Counted from the first letter of the stretch, positions 8,178 to 17,058 are shown. The stretch: DNA of 61,159 nucleotides from Desulfoluna sp. (GCF_030145185.1 NZ_JAQYWB010000034.1:1-61159); one strand, 5' to 3'. Notes: generated by a model not told the origin, from the sequence alone. Program-made: numbers and translations.

Positions 8178-9608
8178 TTATGCTGCGTCTTCCTTGGCCT
8201 GTGCCTCGTGCTCTGCGGTGATGGCCAGGGGGGCGGAGGGTTTGCCCATGGCGATCTCGATTTTAGAGATGGCAAAAAAGACGACGGTGCTGGTGAAAGA
8301 ACCGAAGATGATGGACATGACGCCGTAAGGCTCGCCCATCTGTTTCCAGACGATGGCGGCTACAGAGCCCAGGATGATGGACCAGAGTCCGGCGTTTACC
8401 GTGGCTTTTTTGTAGACCAGGCCGAAGACAAAGGCCGCAAAGGGACCGGCTGCGCGCATGGTAAAGGCGAGGATCAGAAGGGAGATGATGGGGTAATCGT
8501 TCAAGGCGATGACGATGGAGCATGCCCCCACGATGATGATGGCCCCTTTACTCCAAGTCATCAGATCTTTGTCCGCTGCCTTGGGGTTAAGGTAGGTCTG
8601 GTAGACGTCTTTCGTGAACAGGGTGGAGACGGCCAGCATGTTGCCGGAGGCGCTGGACATAGTCGCTGCCACAACCGATGCCAACACCAGCCCTGCGATG
8701 ATTGTGGGCGCGAAATGCTGCGCTGCCGTGGGCAGGGCGCTGTTGGCGGAGATGTTGGGGAAGTGAGCCAGGGCGACCAGGCCGATGATGGCTGGGATAA
8801 ATCCGTAGCAGGCCATGAGCACAGAGCAGAGGAAGGAACCGGTCTTGGCAACCTTGGCGTTTTTTGCCGCAAAGTAGCGCTGAACCGCTTCCTGACCGGT
8901 TGAGAAGGTCATGAAGTACATCAGGATCAGGCCGGCGATGGTTTTCCAGCCCACCTTGGTGAGGCCCAGCTGACCGGGAGGCAGGTTCTCCACAAGGTAG
9001 CTCCAGCCGCCTGCGTTATGTAAAATAATGGGCATGGCGATGGCCATCCCCACGGTAATGAAAAAGATGTGAACGATGTCGGTGTAGGCGACGGAGACCA
9101 GCCCCCCCATGAGGGTGTAGCCCGTGACCACACATCCGACGATCACAACCACGGTTTTTATGTCCGCTCCGGTGACCACGTGAATGACCGACGAGGTGGC
9201 CACCACCTGGGCGGCGGTGGCGAAGAAGAGCGCCGAAATGGAAAGGATGGTGGTGATCATGTGGGACGCCTTGCCGTAGCGTCGGCCGATAATCTCCGGA
9301 ACCGTCGTGGCCATGGATTTACGCAGATAAGGAGCCACAAAGGAGACGAGGAAGATCCCGATTCCTGCGCAGACCACATACCAGCCGGCGGAAAGGCCCC
9401 ATTCTCCGTATGCTTTGGAGGCAACGCCCAAGGTGGAACCGCCGCCAATCTCGGCGGCAGCCAGAGTCCCTGCGACCATCAAGGGGCCAAGCTGGCGGCC
9501 GGCCAGCATAAAGTCGTTTGAACCTTTGATTTTTCGTTTGGCAACCCAGAGGCCGATGCCAATCATGCCTGCCATATATGCGACAATGATGTAAAATGTG
9601 CTTGTCAT
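8178..9608 (-). CDS. Sodium:solute symporter (SSS family)
   Basis: 476 residues with about 13 hydrophobic segments. The N terminus MTSTFYIIVAYMAGMIGIGL is followed by the family motif region FMLAGRQLGPLMVAGTLAAAEIGGGSTLG and a later GLVSVAYTDIVHIFFITVGM, typical of SSS (PutP/PanF-like) Na+-coupled symporters. The start at ATG 9608 is preceded by a good AGGGGAGT sequence. It lies between ygeY and the deacylase gene, so the likely cargo is an amino acid or acylated amino acid used by these enzymes (inference). Confidence 0.9.
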   Translation of the reverse strand: MTSTFYIIVAYMAGMIGIGLWVAKRKIKGSNDFMLAGRQLGPLMVAGTLAAAEIGGGSTLGVASKAYGEWGLSAGWYVVCAGIGIFLVSFVAPYLRKSMATTVPEIIGRRYGKASHMITTILSISALFFATAAQVVATSSVIHVVTGADIKTVVVIVGCVVTGYTLMGGLVSVAYTDIVHIFFITVGMAIAMPIILHNAGGWSYLVENLPPGQLGLTKVGWKTIAGLILMYFMTFSTGQEAVQRYFAAKNAKVAKTGSFLCSVLMACYGFIPAIIGLVALAHFPNISANSALPTAAQHFAPTIIAGLVLASVVAATMSSASGNMLAVSTLFTKDVYQTYLNPKAADKDLMTWSKGAIIIVGACSIVIALNDYPIISLLILAFTMRAAGPFAAFVFGLVYKKATVNAGLWSIILGSVAAIVWKQMGEPYGVMSIIFGSFTSTVVFFAISKIEIAMGKPSAPLAITAEHEAQAKEDAA

Positions 9609-9627
9609 GATACTCCCCTTGTTCGAA

Positions 9628-10812
9628 TCAGTTGTTGAGCAGGCTTTTGATAATCGCTGAATACCCCTCAACCGCTTTTGCAAGCTGGTCGGTGGTGATG
9701 TATTCGTCGTCGGTGTGGGCCAGGGTCTCCAGGGAAGGGCCAAACCCTAAGGTTTTGATGCCCGCTTCTCCGGCATAGTGGCTTCCGTTGGTGCAGAAAG
9801 CATAGTGGGAGATCTTTGAATCGATGCCCACGGCTTTCAGTCCGGCCAGGGACTTCTGAATAAATGCCTCGTCCTCTTTGTAAAGCCATGCGGGGAAGAA
9901 TCGTTCGGCGGAGATGGTTTCGCCGGTGTAGCAGGCCGCCTGGTCGGTGGCCAGGCCAGCGGTGGCAGAAAACTCAGAATCTTCAGCCGTGCAGGCAGCC
10001 ACGGCTTCGTGGATGGGGGCCAGAACGCTTTCGATGGTCTCGCCCACCAGCAGACGTCGGTCGTAGGTGACGCGGCAGGAAGAGGGGACCACAGAGGCAC
10101 CGGGGTAGGGGGCAGACTTGATATCCGTCAGCACGTTGGTCCCTTTGCCGAGGACGGGGTGATCCGGGGGGGTGATGGCTTCCACCTTATTAAGAAGGGC
10201 CATCATCTTGTGAACGGCATTGATGCCTGCTTCAGGCGAGGCGGAGTGAGCGGGTTTTCCTTGGGTTTCCAGGACGATTTCCGCGCGGCCACGCTGGGCG
10301 ATTTTCAGGTTTAACTGGGAGGCTTCGCCGATGATGACGTAGTCCGGCTGAACCCTCTGGCTGATTTCTCGGGAGGCGACGCCTTCAAAGCACTCTTCGT
10401 GCACGGCACCCACCACGTGGATCTCCCCTTCGAAATCTCGACCGGTCTCTTCGGCCACCTGTAAGGCCGCGCAGGCCATGGCGGCCACGGCGCCTTTCAT
10501 GTCGGACGAACCCCTGCCGAAAATTTTGCCATCGATGAGATCGGCACCGAAGGGTTTTTCGGTCCAGCGGGCCGGATCCACGGGGACGGTGTCGATGTGG
10601 CCGTCCAGAAGGACTTTTTTGCCGGGGCGGTTGCCGCGAATGGTGCCGGTGACACTTCCGTATCGGTCCACGAACACCTCGTCGAACCCGTTGGACTCCA
10701 GGAATTCTTTCAGGACCCCGGCAACCCCCGCTTCTTCACCAGAAACGCTGGGTTGCTTGATCATGTCTTGGCACAGTGTGATAACCTGCTCTTTTTTCGC
10801 TTCATTTAGCAT
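9628..10812 (-). CDS. ygeY: YgeY-family M20 metallohydrolase (selenium-metabolism-linked)
   Basis: 394 residues of the M20 dizinc peptidase/deacetylase family. Metal ligands are visible in LLDGHIDTVPVD (His72, Asp74), GRGSSDMKGAV (bridging Asp104) and AVHEECFEG (Glu139/140); the dimerisation lid follows and the last His-containing motif is in ETLAHTDDEYI. Overall it matches YgeY hydrolases, which co-occur with diaminopropionate ammonia-lyase and selenium-dependent genes; their in vivo substrate is not established. The start overlaps the ygeX stop by seven bases and has a strong GAGGAGGAA ribosome-binding site, so the pair is translationally coupled. Confidence 0.88.
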   Translation of the reverse strand: MLNEAKKEQVITLCQDMIKQPSVSGEEAGVAGVLKEFLESNGFDEVFVDRYGSVTGTIRGNRPGKKVLLDGHIDTVPVDPARWTEKPFGADLIDGKIFGRGSSDMKGAVAAMACAALQVAEETGRDFEGEIHVVGAVHEECFEGVASREISQRVQPDYVIIGEASQLNLKIAQRGRAEIVLETQGKPAHSASPEAGINAVHKMMALLNKVEAITPPDHPVLGKGTNVLTDIKSAPYPGASVVPSSCRVTYDRRLLVGETIESVLAPIHEAVAACTAEDSEFSATAGLATDQAACYTGETISAERFFPAWLYKEDEAFIQKSLAGLKAVGIDSKISHYAFCTNGSHYAGEAGIKTLGFGPSLETLAHTDDEYITTDQLAKAVEGYSAIIKSLLNN

Positions 10813-12041
10813 TGTTTTTCCTCCTCATTCTCGGTATGGCGGCCAAACCAGGTGATGTCTCGGTAGATGTCAGGATCCGTATCGCCTTCGGTGCTTATCA
10901 GGAGCACGCGCGAATCGGAATCAATTTTCAATTGTTCCCGGATATATCCCAATTCCGGGCGTGTCATGATCAGGTGGAGCAGGCCGGCGGTGACGGCTCC
11001 GGATTCACCGGAGATCACCTGGGGATCGCCTGCGACCGGGGCGCCCAGGATGCGCATGCCGTTGGCTGCGACCCAGTCCGGGCAGGAGATGAAGCCGTCG
11101 GCGTAGTCGCGGAGAATGTCCCACCCGATGATGTTGGGCTCACCGCAGGCAAGGCCCGCCATCAAGGTATCCATGTCACCGGTGGTGAATCGGGGCTCAC
11201 CGTCGCCGGCTTCGGCAGATTTGTAGATGCAGTTGGCCTTGTGGGGTTCAACCACGGTGGTGATGGGGCGATTTTCTCCGAAGGCGGTGGCCAGAAATCC
11301 CTGGATTCCTCCGGCATAGGAGCCGACCCCTGCTTGGAGGAAGATGTGAGTGGGAGCGCTCGCCTTGATCGCGTCCAGCTGCTCAAGGGCTTCAAAGGCC
11401 ATGGTCATGTAGCCCTGCATAATCCACGCAGGGATGTCTTCATAGCCTTTCCAGGCAGTGTCCTGCACCATGACCCACCCTTTTTCCTGGGACTGTTTCC
11501 AGGCGAGGCGGACGGCGTCGTCATAGTTCATGTCCGTGATGGAGGCTTCGGCCCCTTCGGCCTGGATATTGGCCAGGCGGGTGAGGGACGATCCTTTGGG
11601 CATGTAGATGACAGATTTCTGGCCCATCTGCCGCGCGGCCCAGGCCACACCGCGGCCGTGGTTGCCGTCGGTGGCCGAGACAAAAGTGATCTCTCCCACG
11701 GCTTTTCGAGTGGCGTCGGAACGAATGGCCTCAGCCGTCAGCTCTGAAATGTCCACACCCAGGCGTTCAGCGATGACGCTGGCGATGGCGAACCCGCATC
11801 CGAGAACCTTAAAGGCGTTGAGCCCCATACGTTTGGACTCATCTTTCACGTAAACGCTGGCAACGCCCAACGTCTTGGAGAGCCCAGGCAGCGAGGCCAG
11901 GGGGGTGGGAGCGTATTCGGCAAAACTCTTAAAATAATCGCGAACCACCGCAGCTTTTTCAGCCGAAAGAAAGGCGGTGTCTGCCTTATCTCCCTTTTGC
12001 CGTGCGGAGGGGTTTGCAATAAAGTCGATGTTTGTGGTCAT
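10806..12041 (-). CDS. ygeX: 2,3-Diaminopropionate ammonia-lyase
   Basis: 411 residues of the fold-type II PLP family. The PLP lysine is Lys78 in GLNAFKVLG, and the second catalytic acid/base is Asp125 in SATDGNHGRG, matching the Lys/Asp pair of E. coli YgeX (DpaL). The glycine-rich phosphate-binding loop is QAGVGSYAGG. It converts D- or L-2,3-diaminopropionate to pyruvate and two ammonia. The ATG at 12041 has AAGGA seven bases upstream. It is the first gene of the minus-strand catabolic operon, transcribed from a sigma-54-type promoter and facing a divergent enhancer-binding protein, as ygeX is near ygeV in E. coli. Confidence 0.93.
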   Translation of the reverse strand: MTTNIDFIANPSARQKGDKADTAFLSAEKAAVVRDYFKSFAEYAPTPLASLPGLSKTLGVASVYVKDESKRMGLNAFKVLGCGFAIASVIAERLGVDISELTAEAIRSDATRKAVGEITFVSATDGNHGRGVAWAARQMGQKSVIYMPKGSSLTRLANIQAEGAEASITDMNYDDAVRLAWKQSQEKGWVMVQDTAWKGYEDIPAWIMQGYMTMAFEALEQLDAIKASAPTHIFLQAGVGSYAGGIQGFLATAFGENRPITTVVEPHKANCIYKSAEAGDGEPRFTTGDMDTLMAGLACGEPNIIGWDILRDYADGFISCPDWVAANGMRILGAPVAGDPQVISGESGAVTAGLLHLIMTRPELGYIREQLKIDSDSRVLLISTEGDTDPDIYRDITWFGRHTENEEEKQC

Positions 12042-12214
12042 GAAGTGTCCTTAAATGTCGGCGGTTACTTCTGTTTCAACTTCGGCTCCCATGGGGGAGG
12101 GCGGCGACCTGAACGCAGCAGCAGGCAGGGTCGTCACCGTCGAAGAAGGGGGTGTAAATATCGTTCATGTCATCACATGAGTGCTTGGGTCTGTGTTGCT
12201 ACGGGGGACAGATA

Positions 12215-12231
12215 AAGCAACTCGCGGGCCA
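12215..12231 (-). promoter_or_regulatory. Sigma-54 (-24/-12) promoter of the ygeX operon
   Basis: The minus strand reads TGGCCCGCGAGTTGCTT. GG (12230-12229) and GC (12218-12217) are separated by exactly ten bases, as required for RpoN holoenzyme. Transcription would begin near 12205, giving a leader of about 165 bases before the ATG at 12041. The adjacent divergent gene encodes the expected sigma-54 activator. Confidence 0.8.
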
Positions 12232-12482
12232 AAAATGATAATTTTTTTATAACCTTCGGAGAACAGGGGTGTTTTGCCTTATTCATGCACTGAGTGGGGC
12301 AGCTTTAGGTGAAAAGTTGATTATCGTTTTGATAATAATTACCAAAATGATAATATTGCTTTTTAAGAAAATTTATAGATGGTATGGGCGGTTTCTTTTG
12401 AATATCCCTTCTGATTCGGGATAATTGGTGCTATGTATTTTTGCGCGCTATGGAAAATGGAACGAATATCAAAATGATAATA
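12230..12482. promoter_or_regulatory. Four operator/UAS-like copies of ATTATC-N5-GATAAT
   Basis: A perfect palindrome ATTATC-GTTTT-GATAAT lies at 12320-12336. Three related copies of CAAAATGATAAT occur at 12230-12242, 12343-12354 and 12470-12482. The last retains TATC-N5-GATA and sits about 26 bases before the start of the regulator gene. The first abuts the -24 box of the ygeX promoter. This arrangement suits enhancer sites for the sigma-54 activator plus autoregulation (inference). Confidence 0.65.
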
Positions 12483-12507
12483 GGCGGATTGCAAAGGAAA
12501 GATCAGG

Positions 12508-14253
12508 ATGCTTTATTCAATTGAAGAGTCCATCAGGAAATTTGCCCATGTGATTGCCGTGGTCGTGGGCATGGACGTGGAAGTGGTGGGGGCGGACCTG
12601 AAACGAATCGCCGGAACAGGTCGGTATGCCGAAGGGGATGGCAAAAGCATCGAGGATGAAGGCGAGGTCTATCGGCACGCCTTGAAAACCGGGCGACCGG
12701 TGTGCATCGATAACCCGAAGAATGATCCGATCTGCTTCAACTGCAAGAATCGGGAAGGGTGCGAAGAGAAGCTCACCCTCTGCTCTCCGATTCTCCGTGA
12801 CGGCAAGGCCATCGGGATTATCGGTATCATCTGTTTTACCGAACAGGACAAACGTACCATCTTGAAGAACCGTAATAATTACGGGGCGTTCCTCTCTATG
12901 ATGGCGGACCTGATCGCCGCCAAAGCCGAGGATTATCACCATATCACAGAGACCACCCAGACCCTGGACGTCCTGAGGCAGGTGATGGACGTTCACGCCG
13001 GGGGCATGTTTGTCTTTGGGGCCGATGGGAGCGTGACTTACGCCAACGCCCACGCCAGAAAGGAGCTGGGTATCGAAGACCCCGGAGATACCGTCTCCGT
13101 ACAGCTGATCCCCACCGGCAACACCGTGGGGGATGCCGAAGAGTATGAACTCCATTTCGGGGAACAGCACCTGGTGATCATGGGGCAGATGGTGGACCTG
13201 AAAAAAGACGACCCCCGCTTCTCACGGGTGATGCTTTTTGAGACCCAGACCGACTTCACCCGGAAGGTGTCCAGTCTCACCTCCTCAGCCGGAGGGGAAG
13301 GTCTCGACGCCATCCTTGGAATGTCGCCTGCCATACGCAGGCTCAAAGAACAGGTCATGGCCATCACCACCTCCTCATCCACGGTTCTGATCAGTGGAAA
13401 AAGCGGCACGGGAAAAGAGCTGTTCGCCCGGGCCATCCATCATGAGGGCGATCGCCGGGAGCAGCCCTTTGTGGCCATCAACTGCGGGGCCATCCCCGAT
13501 ACCCTCCTGGAGAGCGAGCTCTTCGGCTACACCTCAGGCGCCTTTACCGGCGCAAACCCCGGGGGTCGCATCGGAAAATTCGAGCTGGCACATAAAGGGG
13601 TCCTCTTTCTCGATGAGATCAGCTCCATGCCTCTTTATCTCCAGGTGAAACTGCTGCGGGTGCTCCAGGAACGCAAGGTCGAACGCCTGGGTGCCAATAA
13701 ACCCATCGACGTCGACATCCGGGTGGTGGCCGCCACCAACGATGACCTGCCGGAACTCATCGCCAAGAATATGTTCCGCAGTGACCTTTATTACCGACTC
13801 AATGTCATTCCCCTGGAAATTCCCCCCCTATGCGAACGCATCGAAGACATTGACCTGCTCGCCGACCATTTTCTCGTCAAGTACAGCCGCCGCTTCAGCA
13901 AACGGTTTAAAAAAATTGAAGGGTCCACCATGGCCCGTCTTCGCAGCTATGCATGGCCCGGTAACGTCCGCGAGTTTGAAAACATCATTGAGTTTATGGT
14001 CAATATGATGCCCGCCGACGGCGTCATCAATGACGCCCTCCTGCCCTCCAGGATTCTTCAAAATCACGACAGCTGTGCCGCCCTCCCCACAGAGAACGCC
14101 GTCCTCCCCCTCAAAGAGGTGGAAAAGCGGGTTATCACAGAAGCCGTGGCCCGCTACGGCAACGATACCAAAGGAAAACGCACCGCCGCCACCGCCCTGG
14201 GGATCGGGGTGGCCACCCTGTATCGGAAAATTCGGGAGTATGGGATTGAGTAG
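12508..14253 (+). CDS. Sigma-54-dependent transcriptional activator (YgeV-like)
   Basis: 581 residues. Residues 1-130 form a GAF-like sensory domain with a cysteine cluster CFNCKNREGC (76-85) plus Cys66 and Cys92. A PAS-like segment follows (about 155-215, GGMFVFGADGSVTYANAHAR). The AAA+ domain runs from about 272 to 505 with Walker A GKSGTGKE, the sigma-54 contact loop GAFTGANPGG, Walker B VLFLDEIS, and RSDLYYRLNVIPLEIPPL. A Fis-type helix-turn-helix closes the protein (GKRTAATALGIGVATLYRKI). It is divergent from the ygeX operon and resembles YgeV by context. The cysteine cluster could bind a metal or Fe-S centre or act as a redox switch. The stop codon lies inside the first unit of a heptanucleotide repeat. 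Confidence 0.92.
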   Translation: MLYSIEESIRKFAHVIAVVVGMDVEVVGADLKRIAGTGRYAEGDGKSIEDEGEVYRHALKTGRPVCIDNPKNDPICFNCKNREGCEEKLTLCSPILRDGKAIGIIGIICFTEQDKRTILKNRNNYGAFLSMMADLIAAKAEDYHHITETTQTLDVLRQVMDVHAGGMFVFGADGSVTYANAHARKELGIEDPGDTVSVQLIPTGNTVGDAEEYELHFGEQHLVIMGQMVDLKKDDPRFSRVMLFETQTDFTRKVSSLTSSAGGEGLDAILGMSPAIRRLKEQVMAITTSSSTVLISGKSGTGKELFARAIHHEGDRREQPFVAINCGAIPDTLLESELFGYTSGAFTGANPGGRIGKFELAHKGVLFLDEISSMPLYLQVKLLRVLQERKVERLGANKPIDVDIRVVAATNDDLPELIAKNMFRSDLYYRLNVIPLEIPPLCERIEDIDLLADHFLVKYSRRFSKRFKKIEGSTMARLRSYAWPGNVREFENIIEFMVNMMPADGVINDALLPSRILQNHDSCAALPTENAVLPLKEVEKRVITEAVARYGNDTKGKRTAATALGIGVATLYRKIREYGIE

Positions 14254-14373
14254 CGAGTAGTGAGTGGTGAGTAGTGAGTAGGGAGTAGTGAGTAGTGAGT
14301 AGTGAGTAGTGAGTAGGGAGTAGGGAGTAGGGAGTAGGGAGTAGGGAGTAGGGAGTAGGGAGTAGGGAGTAGG
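14248..14373 (+). repeat. Heptanucleotide tandem repeat, 18 units of GAGTAGK
   Basis: Eighteen contiguous 7-base units run from 14248 to 14373. The first nine are mostly GAGTAGT with a few variants (GAGTAGC, GAGTGGT, GAGTAGG); the last nine are all GAGTAGG. The Glu codon and TAG stop of the upstream regulator gene form the first unit, so the array starts inside the coding sequence but cannot alter the protein. Confidence 0.95.
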
Positions 14374-14380
14374 GAAAAGA

Positions 14381-14418
14381 GCCTCCGGCGGCAAGGTGTG
14401 CACCTTTCCGCCGGAGGC
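14381..14418. terminator. Bidirectional GC-rich hairpin (family A head as a perfect palindrome)
   Basis: GCCTCCGGCGG plus CAAGGTG pairs with CACCTTTCCGCCGGAGGC, giving an 18-bp nearly perfect stem with a two-base loop, followed on the plus strand by ATCGATTTTTG. It lies between convergent genes (regulator ending 14253, peptidase ending 14454) and is well placed to end both transcripts. Confidence 0.65.
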
Positions 14419-14453
14419 ATCGATTTTTGTATCGTTTATTTTTGTGCTGGCCC

Positions 14454-15158
14454 TTATTTTTTTGTAGCGTTGCTCCGTGGTTTTTCAAAGTGCTGGTAAT
14501 CTTTATAAGAGGTCCAGTTCCCGCCCCAATCCCATCCAAGCCGCAGAAATGTTTTTACAATCGGGCTGTCCGCCGTCAGGGTTCCGGCAACCATTGGGTC
14601 ATAGGTTGATCCTGTGGGCAAAACCGTATCGCCTTTGATGTAAGGGTTCTGAAACGGATTGATATCAATGGCTCTCCCTTGTGCATGTTTGGACAGCCGG
14701 GTCGTGCTTCCTGTGATCATTCTGTAATTGAATGCCGATGTATTATTGGCCTCCATGGAAAGATCATCATCCCAGGAATTGTTTTTGCGAAAGTGCTTAT
14801 CGGAAATGGGAATCACCGAATAAATAACAAAATGCTCGTTGAGTGCCTGTTTGAATACCGTTTTGATATCTTCTTCCAGCTCGCCATCAACCACCACCTG
14901 GCCTTCATGAATGCGATTGTCATATGAGTAATATTTAACCTGCACAATTTTCTGCTTTTTGCGCAGCTCTTCCGGGCATTTTGGATTCAGACCATTAAAC
15001 GCTTCGTTTTCGGTCATCCTGGCATCGATGACGGAAACGTCCGGAGTCACCTGCTTGCTTTCAGCGTAGCTTGGGTTGCTGACAGCCAACAGCATAACGA
15101 ATAAAGGGAAAATATAGAACAAGCGACTGAATTTACTTGTGGTCGTAGTTTTGATCAT
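14454..15158 (-). CDS. M15-family D,D-carboxypeptidase-like protein, exported
   Basis: 234 residues. An N-terminal hydrophobic signal (about residues 10-32, ending SYA) is followed by a mature region with the M15/VanY zinc motifs SKHAQGRAIDI (His158, Asp165) and DYQHFE (His223). The tryptophan-rich segment LGWDWGGNW precedes the last zinc ligand, as in the peptidase_M15_4 subgroup. It probably cleaves the terminal D-Ala of peptidoglycan peptides in the periplasm. It appears monocistronic and is convergent with the sigma-54 regulator. Confidence 0.85.
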   Translation of the reverse strand: MIKTTTTSKFSRLFYIFPLFVMLLAVSNPSYAESKQVTPDVSVIDARMTENEAFNGLNPKCPEELRKKQKIVQVKYYSYDNRIHEGQVVVDGELEEDIKTVFKQALNEHFVIYSVIPISDKHFRKNNSWDDDLSMEANNTSAFNYRMITGSTTRLSKHAQGRAIDINPFQNPYIKGDTVLPTGSTYDPMVAGTLTADSPIVKTFLRLGWDWGGNWTSYKDYQHFEKPRSNATKK

Positions 15159-15328
15159 TTTAAAAAAGTTCCAATCTTTTCATCATTATATTTCCGGTTT
15201 ATGTATTGCGAATATTCTAAATGCTTTATGTTAAGTAAAGTTGCATAACGTAACATGGAATATACTTTTGAACAAGCGGTTACTATAATAAGGAAATATA
15301 CGAAAAGGGTGTGATCCCTCCTCTCTTT

Positions 15329-15526
15329 TCAGCGGTGAATGCGCTTCACCCGCCCTACGAGCCCGCTCTCCAAGCGCACTTTTATCCCATGGGGATGGGT
15401 GGCCGATTTTGTGAGAAGATCCCGGACGATCCCTTTGGTGAGGGTTCCGGTTCTCTGATCTTGTTTCAAGACGATGGAGACAGTCAGTCCCGCTTTGATA
15501 TCTGCCCGTTTCGTGCCCTCATCCAT
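15329..15526 (-). CDS. ywbE: YwbE-family small protein
   Basis: 65 residues, MDEGTKRADIKAGLTVSIVL..., matching the small conserved YwbE family (COG4895), a KOW-like beta-rich protein: LTKGIVRDLLTKSATHPHGI followed by VRLESGLVGRVKRI. The start ATG at 15526 is set by a strong AGGAGG sequence on the minus strand; a longer reading frame upstream has no ribosome-binding site. Function is unknown; an RNA-binding role has been suggested only by fold. Confidence 0.85.
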   Translation of the reverse strand: MDEGTKRADIKAGLTVSIVLKQDQRTGTLTKGIVRDLLTKSATHPHGIKVRLESGLVGRVKRIHR

Positions 15527-15952
15527 GATAAAAACCTCCTGATGACTCTTTTTTGTTGGTTCCCCGGTCAGGAAACCAGCGTGGAATACACCCGTATCTT
15601 TCGGGGTGTTTTTTTGTACCGGAGGCCAGGCCAAGGCGGGCCTCCAGAAGCATCTCGTCATAAATCAACGGTGGGATATGACAAAAAAAGATAGCATATA
15701 TTCATCGTTATTTTAAGCCCTGGAAAGCCCCTTCGCCCCCGAGACAAGGCTTCATCATCCTCTCCTGGATTCTCTCTCGCAGTGTTTTCGGTATTAGCAT
15801 AATCAATGGTTAATAAAGAAAGTATCAATATATAGTATTGGAATATTCACGATCAGCCGGATATGAAGAGACGAAATTTTACTGACACTTTTTTCAATGT
15901 GAACCGTCACACACCATGATAACCAACCATTTCAGGGGTTAAAATACTTACA
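15527..15952. other. Divergent intergenic region, no gene
   Basis: It contains the ywbE leader, with a short hairpin ACACCC...GGGGTGT followed by seven T on the plus strand (about 15589-15613). Then comes an AT-rich stretch before the binding-protein gene at 15953. I see no riboswitch or conserved gene here. Confidence 0.4.
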
Positions 15953-17014
15953 ATGAAGAGACTACTTATTTCTTTAGCCTTACTCTCCCTCATGGGAAGC
16001 CTCCTCTGCACAGGGTGCAGCGCACCGTCAAAGCCCACCGAAGGCGCGGTCCAAAGCACCCAAATGAATATCGGCTACCTGGCCTCACCCGAACACCTCC
16101 TCTATTTTGTGGCCAAAGAGAAGGGCTTTTTTGAAGAGGAGGGCATCGATGCCAAACTGTACCAGTTTACAAACTCTGCCGAAGGGTTAAACGCCACCCT
16201 CTCCGGCAAACTCGACGTGGGGAGCTTCGGCGTCTCTGCTCCCCTGGCTTTTACGGCAAAGGGAGCGGATATCGTCGTCATTGGCGGGCAGAACTCCGGG
16301 GCCTGCGCCCTAGTCTGTAACCCTGGCCGGTATGAGGAGCTGAAGGATATACGCAACTACGCAGGGAAAAAGATCGCCAGTGTTCGTCTCTCCACCGCCG
16401 ATGTTATCTTTCGGGGGGCGCTTATTGATGCGGGCATCGACTGGCGAAAGGGAGAGGCCCAGATTATCGAGATGGAATCGCCGGCGTCTACCATGGAGGC
16501 CCTGAAGAAGGGCCGTGTGGATGCGGCGCTGATCTGGTCCCCCTATGTGGCCATGGCCGAGGACCAGGGGGTGAAAATCGCCATGCACATCACCGATCTT
16601 TTTGACAACAATGTCTGCTGCCGCCAGGCCGTCATGGGCTCTGAGCTGAAAGAAAACCCTGAGCGCTGGCGCCATTTCATGGCCGCCCTCATCAAAGCCT
16701 ACGATTTTTATCAGACCCACCATGAGGAGACCATCGACATCACCGAAAAATATGTGAAAGTCGACAAGAAATACTTGAGAAAAGAGACCTATGCCGATGA
16801 CGCGACCATGATCTGCAGTCCGGATCCTTTGAAAAAGTCCACCCAGCGGTACTGGAATATTATGAAGGATACCGGCTTCATCCATTCAGATATCGCCATC
16901 AAGGATCACATCGATACTTCCATCTACAAGGCCGCCCTGGCCCGGCTCCTCCAAGAGAATCCGGACAATGAGAGCTACAAAAAACTCACGGCGGAATTTG
17001 CCCTCAACAACTAA
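15953..17014 (+). CDS. ABC transporter substrate-binding lipoprotein (NMT1/SsuA/TauA-like)
   Basis: 353 residues. A lipoprotein signal with lipobox LCTGC (Cys22) is followed by a type II periplasmic binding fold: NIGYLASPEHLLYFVAKEKG then FFEEEGID, LSGKLDVGSFGVSAPLAFTA, and the ESPASTMEALKKGRVDAALI segment characteristic of the nitrate/taurine/sulfonate/thiamine-precursor family. It has an unusual CC pair in NNVCCRQAV. The ATPase and permease genes follow at 17541 and 18345, and corrinoid methyltransferase genes after them. The ligand is therefore likely a methylated small molecule or sulfonate (inference). Confidence 0.88.
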   Translation: MKRLLISLALLSLMGSLLCTGCSAPSKPTEGAVQSTQMNIGYLASPEHLLYFVAKEKGFFEEEGIDAKLYQFTNSAEGLNATLSGKLDVGSFGVSAPLAFTAKGADIVVIGGQNSGACALVCNPGRYEELKDIRNYAGKKIASVRLSTADVIFRGALIDAGIDWRKGEAQIIEMESPASTMEALKKGRVDAALIWSPYVAMAEDQGVKIAMHITDLFDNNVCCRQAVMGSELKENPERWRHFMAALIKAYDFYQTHHEETIDITEKYVKVDKKYLRKETYADDATMICSPDPLKKSTQRYWNIMKDTGFIHSDIAIKDHIDTSIYKAALARLLQENPDNESYKKLTAEFALNN

Positions 17015-17058
17015 GCCTTTTTTAGGTTGCGGGAAGAAATAAAAGCACAAACAGCAAT

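Noticed and set aside
14135-14539. Antisense proteins with repeated LLPTPYS peptide units
   Set aside because: A 7-bp tandem repeat yields periodic heptapeptides in any open frame. No ribosome-binding site or domain supports translation.
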